DNA of 48,786 bases from DAOTVY01 sp041082245 (GCA_041082245.1 JBDOIE010000152.1:1-48786), one strand, 5' to 3'; shown: positions 25,401 through 33,380, numbered from the stretch's first letter. The notes: generated from the letters alone by a model not told the origin. Numbers and translations are program-made.

Positions 25401-27540
25401 AGGAAAACTCCTGGCGCGCATCGTCGTAAAGCGCGACGTAAAAGTTGGGCGCGTTCAGCACGCGCAGTACCGCCTGGTAGATCAGCCTCAGCACCTCTTC
25501 CAACCGGATGCTGGTGCCGACGGTCTGCGCGATCTCGTTCAGGATCTCCAGTTCCGCCAGGCGCTCCTCTTCTCTCGCGTGCGCTTGGGCCTTCTCGATG
25601 GCGACCGCCGCCTGGGCAGCGATGGTCGCCAGCAGCTGCAGATGCTCCGGCCGGTATGCGAAGTCTTTGCGGAGGGAACTGAGCGTGAGCACACCCAAAG
25701 TGTGGGTCCCGGTTACCAGAGGCACACCGAGCCAGGCGGTGTCCGGTTCCTCCGGCTCGTGTTCCCAGGGCGGGATGCCCCGGCGCTCGCACTCTGCGCG
25801 GTAGTCCCGGGCCAGAATAGGCTCGCCTGTACGCACGACCTCGGCCGCCAGGCCGGAAGCGGCCGACCACGGTTTCCCCTCCCGGTCTGAGCGGCGTGTG
25901 CCCTTTTTTACCACGAACGCCCAGTGCCATTCATCTGTCAGCAAGTCTCTGAGCGCGATGGCAAAGTTGTCTCCCCCGAGCAGGTGGGTGGTCTCCCGCC
26001 AGATCCATTCCAGGAGGTCGGATATCTCCAGGCTGGATGCGGCAAGGCCGATGCGGCTCAACAGCTCGAGCGCCGCAGCTTCCCGCCGGTTTTGCTCGTT
26101 CAGGAGCGCGTGAGCCAGCGCGGCCCCGGAGCGGTCGGCCACAAGCGTCAGCAGCTCGCGGTCGCGGCGGGAGTAGGCACCGCCGTAGCGCAGCTCGCCC
26201 AGCTGTAGCCAACCGAGCTGACGTTCCGCCGGGCTCAGGGGGACGTACAGGTCTCCCTGGAGCAAGCGCAGTGCTTCGAGATCCTGGGGGGGTAGCCCCC
26301 TTTGGACCAGCTCTTTCCAGGCAACCGGAGCGCGGGAGTTAAGGATCTCCTGCACCACCGGGCTGTCCGGGGGAAACCGAAGCTCGAGACGCCCCGGAGG
26401 CAACCCCCACGTTTCGCGCGTCGCGTAGCCCCCGCGCTCCTCGTCCCGCAGCACGAGCGCGGCTGTGCGCGCTGGCCAAATGGAAACCACAAGGTCTACG
26501 ATCACGCGTGCGAGCGCGGGCAGCTCCTGGACTCCTGCAAGGTGCTCCCCCAGGGCGTGGAGCACCTGCCGTTCGTCGTACCGTCGCCGTTCGAAGAGGC
26601 GATCGATCTGTTCCTGGAGCCACAGCCGCAACGGGTGCAGACCGAGGGTGACCACCAGCGCAAAGATCGCAAGCAGCGCCGGGTGATCTGGAGGGATCGC
26701 GGTCCCGCCGAGGCGTACGAGCAGCTCGGTAAGCAGGAGGTAAACTCCGATGACCACAATCACTGCAAGCGCGTAAGCGAGGCTGAAGCCGATGCGCAGC
26801 TCGGTGTCCAGCCAATTGTAGCGCACCATCGCGTACCCGAAGGTGACCGGCAGCACCAGCAACGCCACAGCCCCGAGCAACGGGTTTTCTTTGATCGGAA
26901 CGGGCAGGCCGAGCCACTGCGGAATCAAGGAGAGGGCCAGCAGCCCTGCTACCACGCTGGATGTCCAGACCGCGATAGCCCGCAAGGGGCGGCGAATCAC
27001 GGGGTCACGGCTCCGAAATGCCCTGTAGAGCAGGAGTGCCCAACCGGCTATGGTATAGCACCCACCTACGATCGTGCAGGCATACTCTCCCGCCCGGGCA
27101 AAGGCGAGCAAATGGACCTCCGATGGTGCGTGCAGCAATGGGTGCAGCAGCGTCCAGAGGGCTACGATGGCGGGCGGACCGTAAGCGGCTTTGAGCATCC
27201 AAGGCGCCCGGCGGAGCCAAGGGAAGGGCTCCGGGTGGATAAGGAAGAGATGGGCCCAGCAGGCCGAAGCGAGAAGCAGGGCCGCGTCGCTGAGCGGCCA
27301 CAGACGGTGAATGCGCTCGTGCCATGTAAGGAGCGCGGGATCCTGCGCGATCATCGCAACGCCGCGGGCAGTATGGATCCCCAGGTCGTAGAAAGCAGCG
27401 ACCCCGAGCGCTACCAGAAGTCCAAACAACGCGGCGACTGCCGGGTTGCTCCGGCGTGGCCAGAGCGCCTTTTGTAACGCCAGGATCAAGATCAGGGCAA
27501 CCAGGCTGGCAGCACCTGCCAGCAACTCCTGTAACGCCAC
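22441..27540 (-). CDS. Sensor histidine kinase: membrane module, six GAF domains, PAS, HisKA, HATPase
   Basis: 1699 residues. Residues 1-300 hold about eight or nine hydrophobic segments (7TM-like sensor). Six consecutive GAF domains follow at about 330-490, 500-670, 675-845, 848-1025, 1030-1190 and 1195-1365; several share WLGVPL or WVGVPLIAAD and are joined by helical linkers such as ILNEIA. A PAS domain (STHDGIIMLDTEGRILLANP) lies at about 1370-1475. The phosphorylation motif is MIVHDLRSPLTAFLGG with His1485; the ATPase shows ENLVHNAIKYS (N box), DYGVGIP (G1), FEKFAQ and GSGLGLAF (G2). It has no receiver domain and no response regulator gene adjoins it. GTG start at 27540 with GAGG 8 bases upstream. 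Ligands are unknown. Confidence 0.93.
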   Translation of the reverse strand: MALQELLAGAASLVALILILALQKALWPRRSNPAVAALFGLLVALGVAAFYDLGIHTARGVAMIAQDPALLTWHERIHRLWPLSDAALLLASACWAHLFLIHPEPFPWLRRAPWMLKAAYGPPAIVALWTLLHPLLHAPSEVHLLAFARAGEYACTIVGGCYTIAGWALLLYRAFRSRDPVIRRPLRAIAVWTSSVVAGLLALSLIPQWLGLPVPIKENPLLGAVALLVLPVTFGYAMVRYNWLDTELRIGFSLAYALAVIVVIGVYLLLTELLVRLGGTAIPPDHPALLAIFALVVTLGLHPLRLWLQEQIDRLFERRRYDERQVLHALGEHLAGVQELPALARVIVDLVVSIWPARTAALVLRDEERGGYATRETWGLPPGRLELRFPPDSPVVQEILNSRAPVAWKELVQRGLPPQDLEALRLLQGDLYVPLSPAERQLGWLQLGELRYGGAYSRRDRELLTLVADRSGAALAHALLNEQNRREAAALELLSRIGLAASSLEISDLLEWIWRETTHLLGGDNFAIALRDLLTDEWHWAFVVKKGTRRSDREGKPWSAASGLAAEVVRTGEPILARDYRAECERRGIPPWEHEPEEPDTAWLGVPLVTGTHTLGVLTLSSLRKDFAYRPEHLQLLATIAAQAAVAIEKAQAHAREEERLAELEILNEIAQTVGTSIRLEEVLRLIYQAVLRVLNAPNFYVALYDDARQEFSFALYVEDGQILEPPAEPWPLGEGLSSELVRTRQPIVTDDYLTECARRGVVPGGKPGKAWLGVPLIAADEVIGVMVASSFDEGTSFGPDDVLLFSTIAGQVAGAVQNARRFEESQRRLEELSTLVQIGTTISSSLDLRQVLDNVCREAVRLLQATSAYVSLWEEARRASTVVAHYISPEACPLEQISDLWVTYEETEELAALLREGKPAVWRVSDPFVALDEREHLEQYGGKSVLFLPLIGGAGPLGFIEVWESRTERVFTEEEILLGQSLAAQAAIAIENARLYERTDAALARRVSELSTIEEISRELNRLLDLQRIIDVVLERAIEATGADAGGVGLLTEDERGLMLLTGRGYPPEIMEQVRSHPWSVERGIIGRVVRTGEPALVEDVRTDPDYVEFIPTTLSELAVPIRYQERVVGAVVLESERLGAFDAEHLRFVRHLADHAAIAMRNARLLEERERRITQLSILNEIARVLSSTRELPELVETVYRQVGRLFDTTNFYIALYDEREGTWQTAIDIEHGQRMPPTRLSVEEGVTGYIIRERRPVLLRSEAEDRAFHETLGLRAVGETPKSWVGVPLIAADKVVGVMALQSYEQENLFDEEDVALLSTIASQVAIAIQNARLFQEITQARDRLQAILESTHDGIIMLDTEGRILLANPPIERWAGVMRERIVGRTLPALLRQAARQNPEAARAMLEQLRKGLQMLAQDPTGVLQGEFDNPTGIAQAFAWVSAPVLDQQGEHIGRILVLRDITEAREAERMREDLVSMIVHDLRSPLTAFLGGLQAILGRDLGPLTNEQRLLLETALEGGHEMLEMVNTLLDIRRLEAGKMPLHFAAVLLEQSVHQAINRLKPLIDERRLTVTVDIPANLTVRADQEKLERVWENLVHNAIKYSYMGGVVRIGGRVEAGLALCYVTDYGVGIPKSQQEHIFEKFAQASQPGGPRGSGLGLAFCRLAVEAQGGRIWVESEEGKGSTFYFTVPLWEG

Positions 27541-27665
27541 GGCGATCGCCTCACCGCAGGTCTAACCAGCGGGCTCTCCGGAAAAGGCGCTGGCATGCAA
27601 CAGTGCTTGTATCTGGGACCGTACCTTTCGCCGCAGGGTCTGCCGTCTTCCTCGTCGTTCCAACC

Positions 27666-28856
27666 CTAGCCGGGCCGCGTGTCCTCCCTCAGCGCTCCTT
27701 GCTCCAGCAGCTCCCGGTACAGGAGGAGGGTTTCTCGTGCCATATGCGGCCAGGAAAAGCGCTGTGCCTGTTCCAGACCACGCTCCCGGTACATTGCCCG
27801 CAAGTCAGCGCGGGTCAACAACTGTAGCAGGGCCCTGGCCAGGCCATCGACATCGCCCGGGTCCACCTGAACGGCTGCCTCTCCGACCACCTCAGGGAGG
27901 CTCGAAGCACGGGATACGACCACCGGTGTGCCGCAAGCCATCGCCTCCAGGGGAGGCAGACCAAAGCCTTCGTAGCGTGACGGATACACGAAAAGTTCTG
28001 CAGCATTATACCACAACGGCAGTTCCTCTGCAGGCACAAAGCCGGGGAAGTACACGCGTTCCTGGAGTCCGAGCGCCTCGATCAGGCGGAAAAGCCCTGC
28101 GTACCCCCAGCCGCGCGGCCCGGCAAGGACGAGTACCGCGTCATGCTGGGTGGCCATCCGGGCAAATGCGCGCACGAGCACGGGCAAGTTCTTCCGGGGC
28201 TCCAGGTTGCCGACGTAGAGGAGATAGCGCTCGGGCAGATTCCGTCGCTTCCGGAAGGCCGCCACTTCCGCCGCGGGCAGTGGCCGGAAGGCTGGATCAT
28301 ACCCTTCGTAGATGACCCGGATACGCTCCGGCGGCACGCGGAAGAAGTGGACGATCTCTTCGCGCGTGAACCGCGACACGGCGATGATCGCCCGAGCGCG
28401 CCGCACCGTAAGGCGCGTTAGGGCAGAAAGGTAAAGTCGCCGGCCGAGCGGGTGCACCTCGGGGTAGCGCAGGTAAGCCAGGTCGTGGATGGTCACAACC
28501 ACCGGACAGGGGGTCCACCATGGGGCAACGTTCATCGTGGCGTGAAAGAGGCTAACCCGATCGCGCGCGAGGAGGAAAGGAAAGGCCGAATGTTGCCAGA
28601 GGATACGCACGGCCGGCCGGTGCAGCTCCACGGGCGCAACCCGGGCTTGCAGGCGCCTGGGGATCTCCTGAGCGATGTCGGATGAAGGGAGGTAGACCAG
28701 CAGCTCCCCGGGCCATTCCTGGGCGCCGATCCCCTGTACGAGGTGGCGGATGTACGTGCTCACCCCGCTCTGGCGGTAGGAGCCGGGCCGGCCCCAGAGG
28801 TAGGCTTCCAGTCCGACCCGCCATCCTTCTTCCACGCCGCCCGGTATCCGGCTCAA
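27666..28856 (-). CDS. GT4 family glycosyltransferase (mannosyltransferase-like)
   Basis: 396 residues, GT-B fold. N-terminal GRPGSYRQSGVSTYIRHLV is the acceptor-side glycine loop; FHATMN, VVTIHDLAYLRYP, AIIAVSRFTREEI; then the GT4 donor half with YLLYVGNLEPRKNLPVLVRA, VLAGPRGWG, VYFPGFVPAEELPLWYNAAE, and the E-x7-E type motif in SRYEGFGLPPLEAMACGTPV. It likely transfers mannose or a similar sugar from an NDP-sugar. A TTG at 28856 overlaps the stop of the PurD-like gene (TTGA), but its ribosome site is very close, so the true start may be slightly downstream. Last gene of the pyrF run. Confidence 0.9.
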   Translation of the reverse strand: MSRIPGGVEEGWRVGLEAYLWGRPGSYRQSGVSTYIRHLVQGIGAQEWPGELLVYLPSSDIAQEIPRRLQARVAPVELHRPAVRILWQHSAFPFLLARDRVSLFHATMNVAPWWTPCPVVVTIHDLAYLRYPEVHPLGRRLYLSALTRLTVRRARAIIAVSRFTREEIVHFFRVPPERIRVIYEGYDPAFRPLPAAEVAAFRKRRNLPERYLLYVGNLEPRKNLPVLVRAFARMATQHDAVLVLAGPRGWGYAGLFRLIEALGLQERVYFPGFVPAEELPLWYNAAELFVYPSRYEGFGLPPLEAMACGTPVVVSRASSLPEVVGEAAVQVDPGDVDGLARALLQLLTRADLRAMYRERGLEQAQRFSWPHMARETLLLYRELLEQGALREDTRPG

Positions 28857-30124
28857 GGCTCCTCCCTCGCGATGTCGTTCCGCCAGGTGGCCTGGGGACA
28901 GCGGATCTGCCGCAGGGCCCGGTATGCCTCTTCCCTCGCCTCAGCGATCTCCTTGCCTCGGCCGACGACGAAGAGGATCCTTCCCCCGTCGGCCACCACC
29001 TCGCCCGGGCCCTCTTCTCTCTGCCGGGGCGCGAAGATGCCCCTTCCCCAGGAAGGCAAGCGCTCGGCCGTCCGCAGGCAGGTCGCCTGGTGGAAGACCA
29101 GCGCGTCGACCGCATCGAGCTGCTGCAGGGGATAGCCAGTCTGGGGACGATCCGGGTATCCGGACGCGACGAGAGCCACGGCCACGCTGTGCTCGCGCTT
29201 CCATCTGGGAACGGTGTCCAGGCATCCCTGGGCGGCTGCCCGGAGGACGGACGCGATTTCGCCCTCCCAGAGAGGGAAGATGGCCGCGGCATGCAGGTCG
29301 TCGAGGCCCCAGGCGACATCCTCGACCACGGGGCCTTCCCCGGTAACGGTCAGGCGCAGCTGCAGGAAGCCCGGACGCAGCAGTCCGCCGGCACACAGCG
29401 CGGCAACGAGCGGCCGGCCGACCTGGTCGTACAACTGCCTCTCCAGCTCCAGTGGGCCTGCCGGCGCCCAAGCCCCCATCCCTTCGGTAAGCGGCCCGCT
29501 TTCCCCCTCGAAGCGGTGGACCGCGACCCGGCTGGCCCCGAAGGGGATCGCGTGCTCTCCGTCCGAGAGGAGGGCGAACAGGACGGAAGGCCCGGTGTAG
29601 GCACGCTCGATCGCTACCGCATGTCCTTCCGCGTGCTCCAGCATCCGTCGCAGTGCCGCGAAGGCGGCGTGCCGATCCCGGACGAGTACCGCGTGGTGCC
29701 AGGGCCCTTGTTCGGCACGCAGCCACACCGGAAGGGAGCGCCCGGCGAGGTAGCGCTCCGCGAGATCCGCATCGGTGAAGCTTTCCCCCTCCGCGCCCGC
29801 AAGGCTCGCGCGGCGGAGGATCTCCCGCAGGGCGCGCCGGCCCCGCAGGGCCAGCCGGGCGCGCTCGGTCGCTCCCAGAACCGGAATGTGCAGGTCGATA
29901 AACGTCTCCACCCATCGTGGCCCCTGGGACACGACGAGTTCGATCCCGTGGGAGAAGGCCCAGTCCGGCAGGCGTGCGTCGGCCGGGACCGGGGGCGGGC
30001 CGAGGAGGAGAGCGGTTCCCGCGTTCCCGGGAATGCAGAACAGTTCACCGACCTGGGGCTCCGAGAGGAATTTCCAGGCCAGCGTGTGCATCGCGGCGCC
30101 GGAACCAAGCAGCAGGACCTTCAC
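28853..30124 (-). CDS. PurD-like ATP-grasp protein, divergent, activity doubtful
   Basis: 423 residues, the length and overall order of phosphoribosylamine-glycine ligase (PurD). Similarity is clear in VLLLGSGAAMHTLAWKFLS, IPGNAGTA, LTEGMGAWAPAGPL, and the C-terminal half (SGYPDRPQTGYPL, GRILFVVGRGKEIAEAREEA YRA-type end). Key parts have changed: G-GREH becomes GSGAAMH; the ATP-binding KADGLAAGKG loop is RAEQGPWHHA; and the metal-binding E-F-N-x-R-F-G-D-P-E is EDVAWGLDDLHA, losing the Asn and Arg. It is therefore probably inactive as PurD, or a paralogue with another job. GTG at 30124 overlaps the MFS stop (GTGA). The operon with pyrF would fit nucleotide metabolism, but the MFS and GT4 neighbours do not narrow it. 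Confidence 0.7.
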   Translation of the reverse strand: MKVLLLGSGAAMHTLAWKFLSEPQVGELFCIPGNAGTALLLGPPPVPADARLPDWAFSHGIELVVSQGPRWVETFIDLHIPVLGATERARLALRGRRALREILRRASLAGAEGESFTDADLAERYLAGRSLPVWLRAEQGPWHHAVLVRDRHAAFAALRRMLEHAEGHAVAIERAYTGPSVLFALLSDGEHAIPFGASRVAVHRFEGESGPLTEGMGAWAPAGPLELERQLYDQVGRPLVAALCAGGLLRPGFLQLRLTVTGEGPVVEDVAWGLDDLHAAAIFPLWEGEIASVLRAAAQGCLDTVPRWKREHSVAVALVASGYPDRPQTGYPLQQLDAVDALVFHQATCLRTAERLPSWGRGIFAPRQREEGPGEVVADGGRILFVVGRGKEIAEAREEAYRALRQIRCPQATWRNDIAREEP

Positions 30125-31497
30125 GGTGCGATACCCTCTTCGCCCGGTTCTGTCAGCGGTACGCGCGGCCTGAGGTACAGTGTCCCGAAAACGCCCAGCC
30201 CGACCGTAAGGCACCCGATGCCGCCGAGTACCCAGACGATCCCCAGCAGGTCGGCCATCGCGCCGGTGAGCAAGATCGGGACGATCGAGGCGACGTTGGC
30301 GACGAGCTGCCGGTTGGCGAAGATACGTCCGTAGGCCTCGGCGGGCGTGTTGCTCTGCAGGACGGTTTGTGTCGGCACGGTGATGAACGGGTTGGTGATC
30401 CCGAGGAGGAGGCTCCAGCCCAGCGACGCCCACAGCGCAAGGCGTTCCCCCTGCAGTCCGGCGGCGGCCGACGCATTTACGACGATCGGGGTAGCGGCGA
30501 GGCCGAGGAGCGCGGTGCCGCACAAGAGCATACTTCGGTTGACGACCTGCTGCCAGCTGCGCCTCCGGGACGCCGGCCCGATGAGGAGAAAGCCGAGGAA
30601 CATGCCGAGTCCCGCCGGGAGGATCACGACAAAGGCATCCTCCGGGCGCTGCCCGAGGATGCGGACGGCATAGCCAGGAGCGAGGGTGCCGACCATCAGG
30701 GCGAGCGCCTGGACGACCGAGGAGTAGACGATCGAGACCGTGATCGCGCGGTCCCTACGGATGAGGAGCCAGCTCTCGCGGATCTCCGAGCGGAACACCG
30801 AGAGCCACTGGCGAAGCAGCCCTCGAAACTGGCCGTCGGGCGGGCCCACGGTTCGGCCATTGGGGGGGAGGGCCAGGCTACGGCGTGGCAACAAGGCGAG
30901 CAGCGCGGCCGCGGCCAGGTAAAGCACGATAATCGTGGTCAGGACACTGCGGGTTCCGAAGATCTTGAGCAGGAATGGCCCGAGCAGGAGGAACCCTAGC
31001 ACGGTAAAGACGTTGGTGCTGATGCCGAGCAGAGTGTTCACACCAAAGAGGTGTTCGCGATCCACCACGAGGGGAATGGCTGCATTCTCGGCCGGCCAGA
31101 AGAACTGGTTGACGCACGTGCGGAGGAGGGTTGCGAGGTCGATGATGAGCACCAGGATGCCCACTGGCCACTCGTAATGCAGGAGGTAGACGAAGTAGGC
31201 CGTGGCGGTCGCCGCGCGCAGGAGAGTGGTCACGATCAGAAGAGACCGCTTATCGGAGCGGTCCACCACCACTCCCGCGATCCCGGAGATGACGACGCCA
31301 GGGATGAGGAAGGAGAGGATAGCCAGGCCGGTCTGTGTGCTCGAGCCGGTGAGCTGCTCGACGAGCACGATCACGAGGTAGTTCAACATATTCTGCCCGA
31401 TCTGGGAGATCCCCTGGGCCGCCCACAGGGCGAGGAAGGCCCGGTTGCGCAGGAGGGGAAGCAGGGTCTGCCGCGTCAGTCGGGCGGGCTGCATCAC
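30121..31497 (-). CDS. Major facilitator superfamily transporter
   Basis: 458 residues with about 12 hydrophobic helices, a central basic cytoplasmic loop (PRRSLALPPNGRT) and an MFS motif-A-like loop after the second helix (GVVVDRSDKRSLL). RNRAFLALWAAQGISQIGQN is the typical entry of the macrolide/multidrug-efflux-like MFS_3 group. Probably an exporter of small molecules; the substrate is unknown. The ATG at 31497 overlaps the stop of the DUF951 gene by ATGA and its own stop overlaps the next start by GTGA, so translation is coupled on both sides. Confidence 0.85.
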   Translation of the reverse strand: MMQPARLTRQTLLPLLRNRAFLALWAAQGISQIGQNMLNYLVIVLVEQLTGSSTQTGLAILSFLIPGVVISGIAGVVVDRSDKRSLLIVTTLLRAATATAYFVYLLHYEWPVGILVLIIDLATLLRTCVNQFFWPAENAAIPLVVDREHLFGVNTLLGISTNVFTVLGFLLLGPFLLKIFGTRSVLTTIIVLYLAAAALLALLPRRSLALPPNGRTVGPPDGQFRGLLRQWLSVFRSEIRESWLLIRRDRAITVSIVYSSVVQALALMVGTLAPGYAVRILGQRPEDAFVVILPAGLGMFLGFLLIGPASRRRSWQQVVNRSMLLCGTALLGLAATPIVVNASAAAGLQGERLALWASLGWSLLLGITNPFITVPTQTVLQSNTPAEAYGRIFANRQLVANVASIVPILLTGAMADLLGIVWVLGGIGCLTVGLGVFGTLYLRPRVPLTEPGEEGIAP

Positions 31498-31709
31498 GGG
31501 CTACTCCGATCGGAAGGCGTCGCTGGGCGCAGGATGGTGCGAAGCCGCCGGCGGAAGAGCGGGCGGGGGAGGAGGACGTAGCGTCCGCAGGTCAAGCAGC
31601 GGAGGCCGATGTCCGTGCCGATGCGGGTCACCTGCCAGGTGTCCCCGCCGCAAGGATGGGGTTTGCGGAGCCGTACGGTATCGCCCACCCGAACTTCCGG
31701 AACTTCCAT
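31494..31709 (-). CDS. DUF951 family small protein
   Basis: 71 residues. It shows the full DUF951 pattern: VGDTVRLRKPHPCGGDTWQV, TRIGTDIGLRCLTCGRYVLL and PRPLFRRRL. The C-P/G and C-x2-C-type cysteines (HPCGG, LRCLTCGR) suggest a small metal-binding or nucleic-acid-binding OB-like fold. The family is usually about 65-70 residues and of unknown function, often beside translation or partition genes. The ATG at 31709 has GGAGGG upstream; longer in-frame starts would run into pyrF. 16 bases downstream of pyrF, and coupled to the MFS gene. Confidence 0.85.
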   Translation of the reverse strand: MEVPEVRVGDTVRLRKPHPCGGDTWQVTRIGTDIGLRCLTCGRYVLLPRPLFRRRLRTILRPATPSDRSSP

Positions 31710-31725
31710 CCCAACCCTCCGGGGC

Positions 31726-32544
31726 TCAACGGGCGAGAGCCTGGCGGATCGCAGCGCACGACTCCGCGGCGACGCGGCCGGCCGCGTCGGCAAAGTCTTC
31801 CCCGCTGGAGGCGTAGAGGATGGTTCGGGAAAGGTTGACGAGGATCCGTTCGCCTGCGGCATCGGCTCCGGCGCGGACTGCCGCCGTGAGATCCCCCTGT
31901 TGGGCACCGACACCGGGGATCAGGATCGGGAGCTCGGGGCATAGGGCACGCACCCGGGCGAGTTCCTGGGGGAAGGTCGCCCCGACCACGAGCCCGCAAT
32001 TTCTGTTACGGTTCCACGCACGGACGTGTTCGGCGACGACGAGGTAGAGCGGCCGGCCGTCGACCGGGAGGTCCTGGAACTCGCCCGCGCCGGGGTTAGA
32101 GGTGCGGCAAAGGACGAAGCAACCGCATTCGGGCCGTTCCAGGAAGGGAGCGAGGGCCTCTGCGCCGAGGTACGGGTTCAGGGTGACGGCGTCGGCGTGG
32201 AGTTCGTCCAGGAGGGCGCGGGCGTAGGCAGCCATGGTATGGGCGACGTCGCCGCGTTTCGCATCCACGATCACGAGGGCGGAGGTACGGGCATGGATGT
32301 GTTCGACGGTCTTGCGGAGGGTTTCGAGGCCGGGTGCCCCCAGGGCTTCGTAGAAGGCGATGTTCGGCTTGAAGGCAGCGGCCCAGGGGGCGGTCGCGTC
32401 GACGATGGCCTGGTTGAAGGCGAGCACAGGGTCTGAGTAGCGCCGCACGGCGGAAGGGAGCCTCTCAGGGTCGGGGTCCAATCCCACGCAGAGGAGGCTT
32501 CCCTGCTCGCGGCACACCTGCAGGAGCCGCTCCAGAAAGTTCAT
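31726..32544 (-). CDS. pyrF: Orotidine-5'-phosphate decarboxylase
   Basis: 272 residues, the longer type 2 form of the enzyme. Motifs: LLCVGLDPDPERLP, AFKPNIAFYEALG, VIVDAKRGDVAHTM (catalytic Asp-Lys-Asp array), VTLNPYLGAEAL, CRTSNPGAGEFQDL and LIPGVGAQQGD. It converts OMP to UMP, the last step of de novo pyrimidine synthesis, in the cytoplasm. ATG start; its promoter lies about 55 bases upstream. First gene of a coupled run with DUF951, MFS, PurD-like and GT4 genes. Confidence 0.96.
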   Translation of the reverse strand: MNFLERLLQVCREQGSLLCVGLDPDPERLPSAVRRYSDPVLAFNQAIVDATAPWAAAFKPNIAFYEALGAPGLETLRKTVEHIHARTSALVIVDAKRGDVAHTMAAYARALLDELHADAVTLNPYLGAEALAPFLERPECGCFVLCRTSNPGAGEFQDLPVDGRPLYLVVAEHVRAWNRNRNCGLVVGATFPQELARVRALCPELPILIPGVGAQQGDLTAAVRAGADAAGERILVNLSRTILYASSGEDFADAAGRVAAESCAAIRQALAR

Positions 32545-32600
32545 CTTGGGCCTCGCCTCCGGTTATCGGCCTGTTTCGGGTGCAGGGACAGGGCGAACGC

Positions 32601-32629
32601 ATTCTACACTGCTTTGCGCCGGGAGTCAA
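32601..32629 (-). promoter_or_regulatory. Sigma70-type promoter for the pyrF operon
   Basis: Minus strand TTGACT (32629-32624), a 17-base spacer, TAGAAT (32606-32601). Transcription would start near 32594. Confidence 0.75.
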
Positions 32630-32636
32630 CCGCTCC

Positions 32637-32865
32637 AGTTTCCGGCAAAGTGTGCCATAGCAGCAGGCCGAGCAGGGCCGCTTTCCTTCGAAAGTGGCTA
32701 GCTAGGCAAGGACATTGCCCTTGCCGGCTCAGCCCCGCACCAGGAGCTTCCGACCCGCGTCAGCAGGGGGGCCGAAGGGTGGCGGCCGCGGGCCTCTGTG
32801 CTCACGGGCTTGTACACTGGGCGTAAACCCATTCTTACTTGGAAACTGGAACGAGGGACCTGATA
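32637..32865. repeat. Dispersed repeat A, copy 2
   Basis: Second copy of the element at 16857-17093, same orientation. It starts about 8 bp upstream of the pyrF -35 box. The right end is best conserved: GCTCACGGGCTTGTACACTG, then CCCATTCTTACTTGGAAACTGGA-type sequence (two bases shorter than copy 1). Hairpin arms GGGCTT/AAACCC are partly kept. The middle section (32765-32800) is more divergent. Confidence 0.65.
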
Positions 32866-32950
32866 TCCTGTTTTCCAATGAAGCAGCCGCTCGTCGGTCG
32901 AGCGCGTCCCGTAAGGGCTGTATCAGGACCAGGAGCGGCGCTGGAAAGGG

Positions 32951-33002
32951 CAAGACGTCGGTTGAGTAGCCCGCGAAGCGGGCGTATCGAAACCACGTCT
33001 TG
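32951..33002. repeat. REP-like 52-bp palindrome
   Basis: Outer arms CAAGACGT (32951-32958) and ACGTCTTG (32995-33002) are perfect complements; inside, GGTT/AACC, TA/TA and GCCCGC-GAA-GCGGGC (32969-32983) pair. The inner sequence GGTTGAGTAG...GTATCGAAACC resembles palindromic repeats common in Actinobacteria and some Chloroflexota intergenic regions. Only one copy is in this window. Confidence 0.65.
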
Positions 33003-33090
33003 GCCTTCCGAACACGGAAAAGTCCTGATCGGATGTCCCGGCCCAAGTGGGACCAGGGGGTGTCCAATCCTCACCCCCTCCCCGGTTTGC

Positions 33091-33190
33091 CGTTCGGCGG
33101 CTGGAAAAGAGCCTCCCCTTTCCCTCCGCCGCGAGGCGGGTGGGGAAGAAAGCTCATATCCTCGGGGCCCAAGGGCGAGGGGATGAGGCC
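33091..33190. repeat. Dispersed repeat B, copy 2
   Basis: Aligns with 7084-7195. Shared CGTTCGGC at the left, CCCTCCGCCGCG in the middle and GGGATGAGGCC at the right. It lies 100 bp upstream of the hyuA promoter in a stretch (32637-33240) built largely of repeat elements; the sequences between them show no coding frame. Confidence 0.4.
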
Positions 33191-33285
33191 ATCTCAAGAT
33201 CGCGGCCACGGCAGCGGGGGGAAATGAAGCACGTATTGGCTCTCCTACCACGGCGACCAGCTCGGGGTGGCGCTTGCAGGAACTT

Positions 33286-33314
33286 TTGACCGGCAGGGAA
33301 AGCCATAGTAGAAT
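33286..33314 (+). promoter_or_regulatory. Sigma70-type promoter for hyuA-hyuB
   Basis: TTGACC (33286-33291), 17-base spacer, TAGAAT (33309-33314). Predicted transcript start near 33321. Confidence 0.75.
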
Positions 33315-33380
33315 GCCAGCGCGGCCGCGCACCGAGATCCGGTGCTGAAAGAATCCACGTGTCACAGGTGTGCATTCACG

